64,000 bases of DNA from Flammeovirgaceae bacterium UBA4465 (GTDB taxonomy: Bacteria > Bacteroidota > Bacteroidia > Cytophagales > Cyclobacteriaceae): positions 1 to 64,000 of the forward strand of contig CAJJBF010000014.1 of the NCBI GenBank assembly GCA_905182375.1. Direction: 5' to 3'. The notes beneath the pieces are model-generated. The model was not told the DNA's origin, did not search any database, and saw only the letters and a list, made by a program, of their open reading frames with translations. The position numbers and the translations under genes were made by a program. Below are positions 46,679 through 56,890 of the stretch, piece after piece; the stretch's first letter is position 1, and every line of letters begins with the position of its first letter.

Positions 46679-48085
46679 ATGAGTCAATCGACGACATTAT
46701 TTGATAAAATTTGGGATGGCCATACCGTTAAGTCTATTGAAAATGGGCCTAGTGTTTTGTACATTGATAGGCACTATATACATGAAGTAACCAGTCCAGT
46801 AGCTTTTCTAGGTCTAGAAAAAAGGGGATTGAGTGTTGCTAATCCCCAAAAGACGACAGCTACCCCAGACCATAATATTCCTACTCAAGATCAACATTTG
46901 ACCATTCAAGATGCTTTATCTAGAATTCAAGTGGATAAGTTGATGAAGAATTGTAAAAATCATAATATTCCCTTGTACGGATTAAATCACAAATGGCAGG
47001 GTATCGTTCATGTGATTGGTCCCGAGCTGGGATTGACCCAGCCTGGGATGACTATTGTTTGTGGAGATAGCCATACTTCAACACACGGAGCATTTGGATG
47101 CGTTGCTTTTGGCATTGGTACGAGTGAAGTAGAAATGGTTTTAGGTACGCAATGTATCATGCAGCCCAAGCCAAAGAAGATGCGAATCAAGATTGATGGA
47201 GTTTTAAGCAAAGGGGTAACGGCTAAAGACATTGCGCTCTACATTATATCCCAAATAACTACGAGTGGGGGCACTGGGCATTTTATCGAATATGCAGGAA
47301 GCGCTATTGAGGGATTGACCATGGAAGGACGCATGACCTTATGTAATATGAGTATTGAGAGTGGTGCTCGAGGGGGCTTAATTGCTCCCGATCAGACTAC
47401 TTTTGAATACCTTAAGAACAGAGAGTTCTCTCCAAAAGACCAAAAATGGGAGGACGCCATGGCAAAATGGGCCTTGCTCAAGACCGATGAAGATGCTTCT
47501 TTTCACAAAGAATACTTATTTCACGCCCAAGACATTGAGCCCATGATCACTTTCGGAACTAATCCAGGAATGGGAACGGGAGTTACAGGCCACATTCCCC
47601 TGGCTGCTTCTATAGCGGAGAGTGAAAGGGTTACTTATGAAAAATCTCTTCAATATATGGGCTTCAGTGATGGCGATAAATTGCAAGGAAAATCAATTGA
47701 CTACGTTTTTATTGGGAGTTGTACCAACGGCAGGATTGAAGATTTAAGAGAGTTTGCCCATTTTATTAAGGGCAAAAAGAAGGCAGAGAACATTACTGCT
47801 TGGATTGTACCAGGTTCTAAACAGGTAGAAGTCCAAGCCCAAGAGGAGGGTTTGTTAGACATTCTTGAAGCTGCTGGATTTGAGTTGAGACAGCCAGGAT
47901 GTTCGGCTTGTTTGGCCATGAATGATGATAAGATTCCTGCTGGAAAATATGCAGTTTCCACCTCTAATAGGAACTTTGAGGGTAGACAAGGACCCGGAGC
48001 ACGTACCTTACTTGCAAGCCCTTTGGTAGCCGCAGCTTGTGCTATTTCAGGAAAAATCACTGATCCAAGAGAATATTTGAACTAA
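46679..48085 (+). CDS. leuC: 3-isopropylmalate dehydratase large subunit
   Basis: A 468-residue aconitase-family protein holding the [4Fe-4S] cluster by cysteines in FIGSCTNGR and [24 protein letters not shown] and the [19 protein letters not shown] end are typical. With LeuD it isomerises isopropylmalate, and it probably also serves the citramalate route. The frame is intact; leuD follows after 12 bases. Confidence 0.97.
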   Translation: MSQSTTLFDKIWDGHTVKSIENGPSVLYIDRHYIHEVTSPVAFLGLEKRGLSVANPQKTTATPDHNIPTQDQHLTIQDALSRIQVDKLMKNCKNHNIPLYGLNHKWQGIVHVIGPELGLTQPGMTIVCGDSHTSTHGAFGCVAFGIGTSEVEMVLGTQCIMQPKPKKMRIKIDGVLSKGVTAKDIALYIISQITTSGGTGHFIEYAGSAIEGLTMEGRMTLCNMSIESGARGGLIAPDQTTFEYLKNREFSPKDQKWEDAMAKWALLKTDEDASFHKEYLFHAQDIEPMITFGTNPGMGTGVTGHIPLAASIAESERVTYEKSLQYMGFSDGDKLQGKSIDYVFIGSCTNGRIEDLREFAHFIKGKKKAENITAWIVPGSKQVEVQAQEEGLLDILEAAGFELRQPGCSACLAMNDDKIPAGKYAVSTSNRNFEGRQGPGARTLLASPLVAAACAISGKITDPREYLN

Positions 48086-48097
48086 AAGCTTAAGTTG

Positions 48098-48689
48098 ATG
48101 CCCATAGAAAAATTCATAAAAATTCAGTCTTCAGCGGTCCCCGTGCAGATTGAAAATGTAGATACGGACCAAATTATACCTGCACGTTTTTTAAAAGCCG
48201 TCGAGAGAAAAGGATTTGGAGATAATTTATTCAGAGATTGGCGCTATGATAAATCTAATAATCCGATCAGCGGTTTCCCTCTTGAATGAGATCAAATACT
48301 CGGGACAAATTTTGATTGGAGGAAAAAATTTTGGCAGCGGATCAAGTAGAGAACATGCGGCTTGGGCATTGTACGATTATGGATTTAAGGTAGTCGTATC
48401 TAGTTTCTTTGCGGATATATTCAAAGGAAATGCGTTGAATAATGGTCTGCTTCCAGTTCAAGTAACCTCAGATGAGCTTAGTGAAATATTTGAAGCCATA
48501 GACACGGATACTCAAGCTACTTTCACCGTTGATCTTGTGCAACAAACCTTTACAATTGATGCTTCAGGTAAAGTCATTGATTTTGAAATTAATCCTTACA
48601 AGAAGGAATGTCTCTTGCAAGGCTATGACGATATTGATTATTTATTAAGTCTGAAAAAAGAAATAGCAGTTTTCGAATCGAAAGAATGA
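48098..48689 (+). CDS. leuD: 3-isopropylmalate dehydratase small subunit, frame interrupted once
   Basis: The swivel subunit of isopropylmalate isomerase. The frame from ATG 48098 has [13 protein letters not shown] and stops at 48289. Dropping the extra base at 48284 gives [23 protein letters not shown] and continues through [13 protein letters not shown] to a 196-residue protein, as expected for LeuD, with an exact multiple of three bases. The next gene starts one base after its stop. Confidence 0.9.
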
Positions 48690-48690
48690 T

Positions 48691-50244
48691 ATGGATGAGC
48701 AAAAAGTACTCATATTAGATACCACCCTCAGAGATGGTGAGCAGACTTCTGGCGTATCATTTACGGAAACAGAAAAACTCAGCTTGGCCAAAATTTTGTT
48801 AGAAGAGGTCAAAGTAGATCGCTTAGAGATCACTTCGGCGCGTGTATCAGAGGGTGAAAAAAGAGCAGCTCTGCGCATTTTAAATTGGGCGAAGGATACA
48901 GATCATTTAGAAAAAATTGAAATTCTTGGATTTGTAGATCAGCGTGAGTCTGTCAAGTGGATTCAGGAGGTAGGGGGTAAGGTGATGAACTTGCTCGCCA
49001 AAGGATCAGTGAAGCATTTGAGGGGTCAATTACGCAAGACACCAGAAGAACACATTGAATCATTAATTGACACCATTGAGTATGCCAACACATTGGGTAT
49101 TCAGATTAATTTATATTTAGAAGATTGGTCTAATGGAATGATCCAATCTCGGGATTATGTTTTTCAGTTGATGGATGCACTTGAGGACCAACCTATTCTA
49201 CGCTTTATGTTGCCGGATACTTTAGGTGTTTTGCAGCCCTCAGAGACGGCTTTGTTTGTGTCGGAAATGATCCATCGTTATCCCAAACTTAAATTTGATT
49301 TCCATGCACATAATGACTACGATCTGAGTATCGCAAATGTTTTGGAAGCCGTAAAAGCGGGAGTAAGCTGTATTCACGTCACAGTTAATGGCCTGGGAGA
49401 ACGAGCCGGTAATGCTATTTTGAGTAGTTCAATTGCAGCGCTTCGTGATCATCTTAAAATTGAAACAAATGTGGTAGAAACCAATATTTATCGCATCAGT
49501 AAATTAGTTGAAACCTTTTCAGGCTTACGGATTCCCGCCAACAAACCTTTGATTGGGGCCAGTGTATTTACCCAAACTTGTGGCGTACATGCAGATGGGG
49601 ACAGTAAGGATAATTTATATTTCAATACGCTCATGCCCGAACGCTTCGGAAGGTCCCGAAGTTATGCTTTGGGCAAGACTTCCGGAAAAGCAAATGTGAA
49701 AAAGAATCTAGCTGAACTAGGTATTGAACTTGATGAGAAAACACTCAAAAAAGTAACGGATAGAGTCATTCAATTGGGAGATAAAAAGGAACAAATCACG
49801 TTGGATGATTTACCCTATATCGTTGCAGATGTTTTGGATTTGGCAGAGATTGAGCAAAAGGTAAAAATCATCAATTATAATTTATCACATGCCAAGGGCT
49901 TGAAGCCTGTGGCTTCCGTGGCCTTAAAGATAGAAGGGAAACAGTATGAGGCGACTTCAGCAGGGGACGGACAATATGATGCCTTTATGAATGCCCTATC
50001 AAAAATCTATCAAGATAAACTTAAGAAATCGCTCCCACAATTGATAGATTATAGTGTATTGATACCTCCTGGAGGGAAATCAGACGCCTTATGCGAAACT
50101 ACCATAACCTGGGAAATGAAGCGCGAGTTCAAAACTCGGGGAGTTGATACTGATCAAACTTTTTCAGCTATAAAGGCAACGGAGAAGATGTTGAATTTAC
50201 TTCAAAATGAGACCATTCTTCAAATCACACAATTACAATCATAA
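48691..50244 (+). CDS. 2-isopropylmalate/citramalate synthase family protein (second copy)
   Basis: A 517-residue HMGL-like synthase with [20 protein letters not shown] at the start, metal site FHAHNDYDLSIAN and NGLGERAGNAIL, plus a C-terminal regulatory domain. It differs clearly from the leuA three genes upstream. In Bacteroidota such a second copy is usually regarded as citramalate synthase, which makes Ile from pyruvate and acetyl-CoA without threonine. No threonine deaminase (ilvA) is in this cluster, which fits that role. Substrate choice is inference; a second isopropylmalate synthase is the alternative. Confidence 0.82.
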   Translation: MDEQKVLILDTTLRDGEQTSGVSFTETEKLSLAKILLEEVKVDRLEITSARVSEGEKRAALRILNWAKDTDHLEKIEILGFVDQRESVKWIQEVGGKVMNLLAKGSVKHLRGQLRKTPEEHIESLIDTIEYANTLGIQINLYLEDWSNGMIQSRDYVFQLMDALEDQPILRFMLPDTLGVLQPSETALFVSEMIHRYPKLKFDFHAHNDYDLSIANVLEAVKAGVSCIHVTVNGLGERAGNAILSSSIAALRDHLKIETNVVETNIYRISKLVETFSGLRIPANKPLIGASVFTQTCGVHADGDSKDNLYFNTLMPERFGRSRSYALGKTSGKANVKKNLAELGIELDEKTLKKVTDRVIQLGDKKEQITLDDLPYIVADVLDLAEIEQKVKIINYNLSHAKGLKPVASVALKIEGKQYEATSAGDGQYDAFMNALSKIYQDKLKKSLPQLIDYSVLIPPGGKSDALCETTITWEMKREFKTRGVDTDQTFSAIKATEKMLNLLQNETILQITQLQS

Positions 50245-50265
50245 TTTACTTTAGCATAAATTTCA

Positions 50266-51336
50266 ATGAATTTGAATATAGCAATACTATCTGGAGATGG
50301 GATAGGGCCAGAAATTATTAACGAAGCATTAAAGATTACGCAAGTAGTTGCTGATAAATTCAACCATAAGTTGGTCTATAAACATGCACTTACTGGTGCG
50401 GCCGCCATAGAGGCAGTGGGAGATCCTTATCCAGATGAAACTTTAGAAGTTTGTAAAAACTCAGATGCTGTATTATTTGGAGCCATAGGAGATCCTAAAT
50501 ACGATAACGATCCGAGTGCTAAAGTACGCCCTGAACAAGGTTTATTATCCATGCGAAAAAAATTAGGCCTTTATGCAAATATTCGTCCGTTGACTACTTT
50601 CAAGTCTTTGATTCATAAATCCCCCTTACGCACTGAATTAGTTGATGGCGCTGATTTCGTTTGTATACGTGAGTTGACAGGAGGTATTTATTTTGGTCAA
50701 CCCCAAGGTCGGTCAGAGGATGGTAATACCGCCTATGATACTTGCATATACACGCGATCTGAAATTGTAAGAATCTTAGAATTAGGATTTGAATTTGCCC
50801 GTAAAAGAAGAAAAAAACTAACGGTGGTTGATAAAGCGAATGTATTGGCCACTTCAAGACTATGGAGGCAGATTGCTCAGGAGATGTCGCCTAATTATCC
50901 TGATATTGAAGTCGAGTATTTACTCGTTGACAACGCTGCGATGCGCATCATACAATGGCCAAAGGATTTTGATGTTATGGTGACTGAAAACATGTTTGGT
51001 GACATTCTAACCGATGAGGCCAGCGTGATCAGTGGTTCTTTAGGCTTGTTGCCTTCAGCATCGGTAGGTGTCCATACATCTGTTTTTGAGCCGATTCATG
51101 GATCTTATCCTCAAGCGGCAGGTAAAAACATAGCTAATCCTGTGGCGACTATACTTTCTGCTGCTATGATGTTTGAATATGCCTTCAAGTTGATTGAAGA
51201 AGCTGCATTGATCAGGGAGGCTGTAGAGCAATCTATAGTGGAAGAATTTGTGACAATTGATATTGCAGAAAGTGCTGTAGGACAGTCAACCTCTGAGGTA
51301 GGAGATTGGATGGCCGCTTATATTGAAAATAAATAA
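50266..51336 (+). CDS. leuB: 3-isopropylmalate dehydrogenase
   Basis: A 356-residue NAD-dependent beta-decarboxylating dehydrogenase. [12 protein letters not shown] starts the protein, [15 protein letters not shown] and [16 protein letters not shown] form the active site, and [19 protein letters not shown] binds metal and NAD. It completes leucine synthesis and probably acts on methylmalate for Ile. thrA starts two bases after its stop. Confidence 0.97.
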   Translation: MNLNIAILSGDGIGPEIINEALKITQVVADKFNHKLVYKHALTGAAAIEAVGDPYPDETLEVCKNSDAVLFGAIGDPKYDNDPSAKVRPEQGLLSMRKKLGLYANIRPLTTFKSLIHKSPLRTELVDGADFVCIRELTGGIYFGQPQGRSEDGNTAYDTCIYTRSEIVRILELGFEFARKRRKKLTVVDKANVLATSRLWRQIAQEMSPNYPDIEVEYLLVDNAAMRIIQWPKDFDVMVTENMFGDILTDEASVISGSLGLLPSASVGVHTSVFEPIHGSYPQAAGKNIANPVATILSAAMMFEYAFKLIEEAALIREAVEQSIVEEFVTIDIAESAVGQSTSEVGDWMAAYIENK

Positions 51337-51338
51337 CC

Positions 51339-53787
51339 ATGATTGTACTTAAGTTCGGTGGAACTTCTGTGGGTAATGCCAAGAGCATCAAAACGGTTGC
51401 CAAGGTATTGCTAGAGAAATCGTCATCAAATGATGTTTTTGCTGTAGTTTCTGCTGTGGGAGGTGTGACCAACCAATTGATAAGCGCCACACATTTTGCT
51501 CAGAACAGAGATACTCAATACGAGTCTTTGGTTAAAGAAATTGAAGAGTTTCACTTGACCCTTGTCAAAGACCTCATTGACGTCAAACTCCAAAGTGGTG
51601 TTTTAGGAGGTATTAAGCTCATTATTAATGAGCTAGAAGAGATTTTAAAAGCTATTTTTGTACTACGAGAAAACAGTTTAAAGTCCTTTGATTATGTATG
51701 TGGTATCGGTGAGCGATTGTCCGTATTGATTATATATAATTACCTCAAGGGATTAAAAAAGGAGGTTAACTTGGTTGATCCTACTCAAATTCTTACCTGT
51801 ACCAATGAATTTGGCTTTGGCCATGTGATCATGGATATCTCCCGAGAAAAGGCCATTGAACAGTTGGCTGATCTAAAAGCAAATTAATATCTGTCCAGGG
51901 TTCATTGCTAGGACAGTGGAGGGGGATTTTACCACCTTGGGTCGGGGAGGCTCTGATTACACGGCGGCATTATTTGCAAACTTTTATAAAGCATCTGTCT
52001 TAGAAATCTGGTCTGATGTCAGTGGTTTGATGACGGTAGACCCAAGATTGGTAACCGCTGCGCGCGTCATTCCTCAACTCTCTTATGAGGATGCTTTAGA
52101 ACTTTCACATTTTGGTGCCAAAGTGATTTATCCTCCCACGATACAACCGGCTTTAGAACAAAATATTCCAATCATAATAAAGAACACTTTTAAACTTACA
52201 GATTTGGGTACCAAAATTACAAGCTCATGGGAGGATAATAGCACCATCAAAGGTATTTCATCTATCGACGAAATATGCTTATTGAATTTAAGTGGGAGTG
52301 GTATGGTTGGCATACCTAACTTCTCTGCACGCTTTTTTCAAGCCCTCGCCGATCGAAATATCAATGTAATTATCATCACACAAGCTTCTTCGGAGCATAC
52401 CATTTGTGTAGGTATTCAATCTTTTGATCAAGAAAAGGCAGTTGAAGAACTTCATAAGGTTTTTAAAAGTGAAATTAATTCAGGAAAAATAGATCCAATA
52501 GAAGTAGAACAACATTTATCTATTGTTGCCTTGGTGGGCTCTAACATGAAAAGTCAGGTTGGGATCAGCGGTCAGATGTTCAGTGTGTTGGGGAGGAATG
52601 GTATTAATATTAAAACGATTGCTCAAGGTTCATCTGAACGCAATATTACTGTCGTTATTGAAAAAAAGCATCTCAAAAAAGCCTTAAATGCTTTGCACGA
52701 ATCTTTTTTTATAGAAGAAATAAAGAAAGTAAATCTTTTTATTATTGGTTTGGGGAATGTTGGCAAAGCTTTTTTAGAGCAAGTATCCAATCAGCAAGCT
52801 TATCTGTTGGATAAATTGAATATGAATTTGGTCATCATTGGAGCAGCCAATTCTAAAACCATGATTTTTGATGAGCAAGGTCTTGGTCCTACGACCTTCA
52901 TGGAGGAGTTACCCAAGAGTGAAGTATTTAATCAAGCGAATTTTCTTGAGCAAATGCGGACCTTGAATTTGCGAAATAGTATTTTTATAGACATTACTGC
53001 TTCGGCGACAGTGGCTGAAATATATGAAGAGGTACTAAAAGAGAGTATCTCAGTAGTGACTCCCAATAAAATTGCTGCTACCAGAGAATATAAACATTAT
53101 TCATTACTGAAAAGTTTATCCAAAAAGTACAAGTCTCAGTTTTTATTTGAAACCAATGTGGGTGCCGGTTTACCCGTTCTTTCTACCTTGAGTGATTTGG
53201 TAAAAAGTGGGGACCAAATCATCAAAATTGAAGCCGTACTTTCTGGAAGCTTAAATTTTATTTTCAATAATTATGATGGAAATAGACCCTTTGTTGAAGT
53301 AGTGAAACTGGCTAAAAAAGAAGGCTATACGGAACCTGATCCTCGCTTAGACTTGTCAGGAGAGGACGTTATGCGTAAAATTTTGATTTTGGCTCGTGAA
53401 AGTGGTTATCAATTTGATTTAGACGAGGTGATGGGTAATAGTTTTCTCCCTGAAAGTTGTCAGACATCTGAGAACGAAGCTGATTTTTATTTGAAATTAG
53501 CCGCCGATGAAACCCATTTTTCAAAGCTTTATCAAGAGGCAGAATCAAAAGAATGTAAATTGCGATATGTAGCGTCATTTGAGGATGAAAAATTAACTAC
53601 AGGCTTGTCTCAGATAAGTATGGATCATCCCTTTTATCATTTGGAAGGGAAAGACAATATTGTACTTTTTTATACCCATCGCTATCCAGAACAGCCTTTG
53701 GTAGTTAAGGGTGCTGGGGCGGGTGCCGCAGTAACAGCATCTGGGATATTTGCTGATGTTATGCGTGTAGCCAATACGCAACAATAG
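51339..53787 (+). CDS. thrA: Bifunctional aspartate kinase/homoserine dehydrogenase, frame interrupted once
   Basis: An 815-residue fusion after correction. Aspartate kinase begins with LKFGGTSVGNAKSI; two ACT units (about 310-455) give allosteric control; homoserine dehydrogenase follows (about 470-815) with FIIGLGNVGKAFLEQ and GAGLPVLSTLSDL. The frame stops at 51887. Dropping one A from AAA 51881-51883 gives INICPGFIARTVEGDFTTLG, the conserved kinase segment, and an exact length. The enzyme makes aspartyl phosphate and homoserine for threonine and methionine. It is followed after three bases by thrB. Confidence 0.91.
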
Positions 53788-53790
53788 ATT

Positions 53791-54720
53791 ATGAGAAAGT
53801 CAATCAAAGTGTTTGCACCGGCCACGGTAGCCAATGTAGGTTGTGGCTATGATGTTTTGGGATTTGCTTTGGAGGGCTATGGGGATGAATTGATTCTGAC
53901 ACGGCGTGATGATGAGCGGCTGGTGATTACTTCGATCGAAGGTGTGCAGGGTATACCCTTAGATCCCCTAAAGAATGTGTCTACAGTAGCTATTCAAGCA
54001 TTGCTGACAGATTTAGATCTGAATCAAGGATTTGATTTAAGAATAAAAAAAAATATAGCAGCAGGAAGTGGCTTGGGCTCGAGTGCCTCCAGTGCCGCCG
54101 CCGCGGTATATGCTGCAAATGAAATTTTGGGAAGTCCTAAAAGTAAACTTGAACTCATAAATTATGCTATGGTAGGTGAAAAATTAGCATCCACCAAAGC
54201 ACATGCAGATAATGTAGCACCTAGTGTTTTAGGGGGGTTTACAGCGGTAAGAAGTTATGAACCGCTAGATGTTTTTAATATTTCTTATCCAGAAAGTTTA
54301 AAAGTGGTTGTTATATTTCCTCAAATTGAGATCAAGACCAGTGACGCTAAAAAAATGCTAAGAGATGAAGTCAAATTGACTGATGCTGTGAAACAATGGG
54401 GCAATATGGCAGGATTGATTTCAGGTCTCATTGAGCAGGATTTTGAACGTATAGGGAAGTCATTGCAGGATGTCATTGTTGAGCCGGTGAGAAGTATTTT
54501 AATACCGTTTTATCATCAAATGAAAACATTAGCTTTAAAGAAAGGAGCTTTAGGGTTCAGTATATCAGGATCTGGCCCCAGTATGTTCTGCTTTATCAAA
54601 GAGGCTGATGCTTCTGGTAGAATAATTGATGCTGCCCGAGTACTTTATGGAGCGCATGAAATTGAGGTCATTTCTTTTGTTTCAGGGATCAATAAACAAG
54701 GTGCAAAAATCATTGAATAG
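53791..54720 (+). CDS. thrB: Homoserine kinase
   Basis: A 309-residue GHMP kinase. The ATP-binding motif AAGSGLGSSASSAAAAVYA lies at about 91-109. The N-terminal FAPATVANVGCGYDVLGFAL and C-terminal FSISGSGPSMFCF are family-typical. It phosphorylates homoserine. The thrC ATG begins one base after its stop. Confidence 0.96.
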   Translation: MRKSIKVFAPATVANVGCGYDVLGFALEGYGDELILTRRDDERLVITSIEGVQGIPLDPLKNVSTVAIQALLTDLDLNQGFDLRIKKNIAAGSGLGSSASSAAAAVYAANEILGSPKSKLELINYAMVGEKLASTKAHADNVAPSVLGGFTAVRSYEPLDVFNISYPESLKVVVIFPQIEIKTSDAKKMLRDEVKLTDAVKQWGNMAGLISGLIEQDFERIGKSLQDVIVEPVRSILIPFYHQMKTLALKKGALGFSISGSGPSMFCFIKEADASGRIIDAARVLYGAHEIEVISFVSGINKQGAKIIE

Positions 54721-54721
54721 T

Positions 54722-56005
54722 ATGAAATTCCATTCAACCAAAAACAAATTATATCAAGTCAGTTTTGAGGAGGCGGTATTCAAAAGCTTACCCCCAGATA
54801 ATGGTCTTTTCTATCCAAATGCCTTGCCTAAATTAGAAGCTTATTGGCTAGAAAATCTCAAAGGGATGTCCAAAACTGAAATTGGAGTCAAAGTAGCTTC
54901 TCAATTTATTGAAGATGAGATTCCTGCAGATCGCCTGGAAAAAATTATTGAGGAGACCATAGACTTTGATATACCCCTTAAAAAGGTAAGTAACCAAATA
55001 GCAGCATTAGAACTATTTCATGGACCTACGTGGGCTTTTAAGGATGTAGGTGCGAGATTTTTGTCTCGATGTATGGCTTATTTTATCGAGCAGTCCAATC
55101 GTGAAATTACGATATTAGTGGCCACTTCTGGTGATACGGGAGGCGCTGTTGCAGCTGGATTTTTTGGAATACCAGGGATACAAGTGAAGATTTTATATCC
55201 CAAAGGAAAAGTAAGTGAGATTCAAAGAAAACAGTTGACTACTTGGGGAGGTAATATTACGGCTTATGAGGTAGCTGGAACTTTTGATGATTGCCAAAGA
55301 TTGGTCAAGCAATCATTCCTTGATAATGATTTAAATAAGGCAATGAGTTTATCATCGGCCAATTCTATTAATATAGCCAGACTGATTCCTCAATCATTTT
55401 ATTATTTCTATGCCATTCAGCAGTCTGAATCAGCTCATAATGTGATCAGTGTACCTTCAGGAAATTATGGCAATCTGACCGCAGGTTTGTGGGCTTGGTC
55501 CATGGGGTTACCGATAGACAGATTCATAGCTGCTTCAAATGAAAATCATGTGGTGCCAGAATACCTTCGTACAGGTGTTTATACGCCTACCCCTTCTGTT
55601 CAAACCTATGCCAATGCCATGGATGTTGGTGCGCCAAGTAATTTTGTAAGAATGCTCGAATTGTTTGGGAGTAATCATGTCAAAATGACGCAACACATTT
55701 CTGGATTCAAATTAGGAGATGCTGACATCTTAAAAACCATGATCAGTTGCCAAGAGGAGCATAATTATCTTTTAGACCCTCATGGTGCCATTGGCTATCA
55801 AGCGTTATTGAATGGTTTAAATGATCATGAACAGGGCATATTTTTAGAGACCGCACATCCAGTTAAGTTTCTCGATGTTGTCGATAAAGCATTTAAAAGA
55901 CGTCAAGATTTTTCAGAAAAAATAAATTCTTTTGGTGGTAAAAAGGAAGTTTTTCAAGCTCTTCCAATTGATTTTGAATCTTTCAAAGAAGCTTTGATGG
56001 CTTAA
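54722..56005 (+). CDS. thrC: Threonine synthase
   Basis: A 427-residue PLP enzyme converting phosphohomoserine to threonine. The PLP lysine is in HGPTWAFKDVGARFLSR; ATSGDTGGAVAAGFFG and SVPSGNYGNLTAGL bind phosphate and cofactor. The ATG at 54722 fits the conserved start MKFHSTKNKLYQVSF; an upstream in-frame extension inside thrB is not real. It is the last gene of the 17-kb biosynthetic cluster and converges on the rhodanese gene with 21 bases between. Confidence 0.96.
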   Translation: MKFHSTKNKLYQVSFEEAVFKSLPPDNGLFYPNALPKLEAYWLENLKGMSKTEIGVKVASQFIEDEIPADRLEKIIEETIDFDIPLKKVSNQIAALELFHGPTWAFKDVGARFLSRCMAYFIEQSNREITILVATSGDTGGAVAAGFFGIPGIQVKILYPKGKVSEIQRKQLTTWGGNITAYEVAGTFDDCQRLVKQSFLDNDLNKAMSLSSANSINIARLIPQSFYYFYAIQQSESAHNVISVPSGNYGNLTAGLWAWSMGLPIDRFIAASNENHVVPEYLRTGVYTPTPSVQTYANAMDVGAPSNFVRMLELFGSNHVKMTQHISGFKLGDADILKTMISCQEEHNYLLDPHGAIGYQALLNGLNDHEQGIFLETAHPVKFLDVVDKAFKRRQDFSEKINSFGGKKEVFQALPIDFESFKEALMA

Positions 56006-56026
56006 TTTCAGTCATGAATTAAAATC

Positions 56027-56350
56027 TTATCTAACTTTGTCCCAAGCGATGAATCCACCCTTGAGGTTATAAAGGTCTTTGAATTCATTTTTAGCCATTA
56101 TTTGGCAAGCCCGAGCACTTCTTAATCCACTACGGCAGTACATCACATAGGTCTTTGTGCGATCTAACTCTTTTACTTTAGTAGTAAAAGAAGATTCCAT
56201 CACGTTGATATGTATGGATTTTGGGATTACGCCTGAAGAAAGTTCACCAGTATTTCGGACATCTATCACAACTAGGTCCTTATCGTTTTGGAGTGCTTCA
56301 AATTCTATAATATTTATGGACTGGTACTTTTTTTTTAAAAATGAGAACAT
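56027..56350 (-). CDS. Rhodanese-like domain protein
   Basis: A 107-residue single-domain rhodanese. The active-site loop is CRSGLRS within YVMYCRSGLRSARA, preceded by VVIDVRNTGELSSGVIPKSIHI. It probably carries or transfers sulfane sulfur in the cytoplasm, since no signal peptide is seen. It is monocistronic. Confidence 0.88.
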   Translation of the reverse strand: MFSFLKKKYQSINIIEFEALQNDKDLVVIDVRNTGELSSGVIPKSIHINVMESSFTTKVKELDRTKTYVMYCRSGLRSARACQIMAKNEFKDLYNLKGGFIAWDKVR

Positions 56351-56752
56351 AAGTTTTTGAGTTTTTACATAAAAAGACCGCTTACAATCTAGCTGATTTT
56401 GAGAAAAGAATGATCTTGTCTTACGATTTTTTTAAAATAGTAATGACCTTCAGTCAGTAGGTTTCCGCCCTTTTTTTATTCTATCGAATAGACCTAGCCT
56501 TTAAAGCTTTAATCTTTTCTCTTTTTATGAAGATCTGTTCAAGAATTACTGTTGATTAGATTTCGATCTTATCCAGATCTGTTATTATAGTTTTAACTTT
56601 ACATTTCTTTTAATTTACGATTTATTTCCATTAATTGATTCGGATTGAAGGTTTTTTTGTACGTGTTTATCGTTCATATTTTTCGTATTGGTATGACTTA
56701 AAGACATTAAATAACCCTAGATTTTTAATCACTAATTGATAAATTTTTTTAA
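56351..56752. other. Intergenic region without recognised gene
   Basis: About 400 bases of AT-rich DNA between divergent rhodanese and BCCT genes. I see no RNA gene or strong repeat. A promoter for each flank is expected. Confidence 0.45.
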
Positions 56753-56890
56753 TCACCTCAGACTTTCTATCTTGAAATTCTAAAGAGATTACGTATCGTA
56801 AGACAAAAGCTCACAAATTCGCCATTTTTAAGAAATATTCAGCCCTGGGTATTTTTTCCATCTGCTTTTCTGGTTATCTTTTTTGTCATT

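Noticed and set aside
40045-53787. Programmed ribosomal frameshifting in ilvD, ilvB, ilvN, leuD and thrA
   Set aside because: There are too many sites, no shared slippery sequence or downstream structure, both directions of shift occur, and the families are read in one frame elsewhere.
54626-54721. Upstream start of thrC inside thrB
   Set aside because: The conserved threonine synthase sequence begins at ATG 54722, one base after the thrB stop; the upstream residues are thrB read in another frame.
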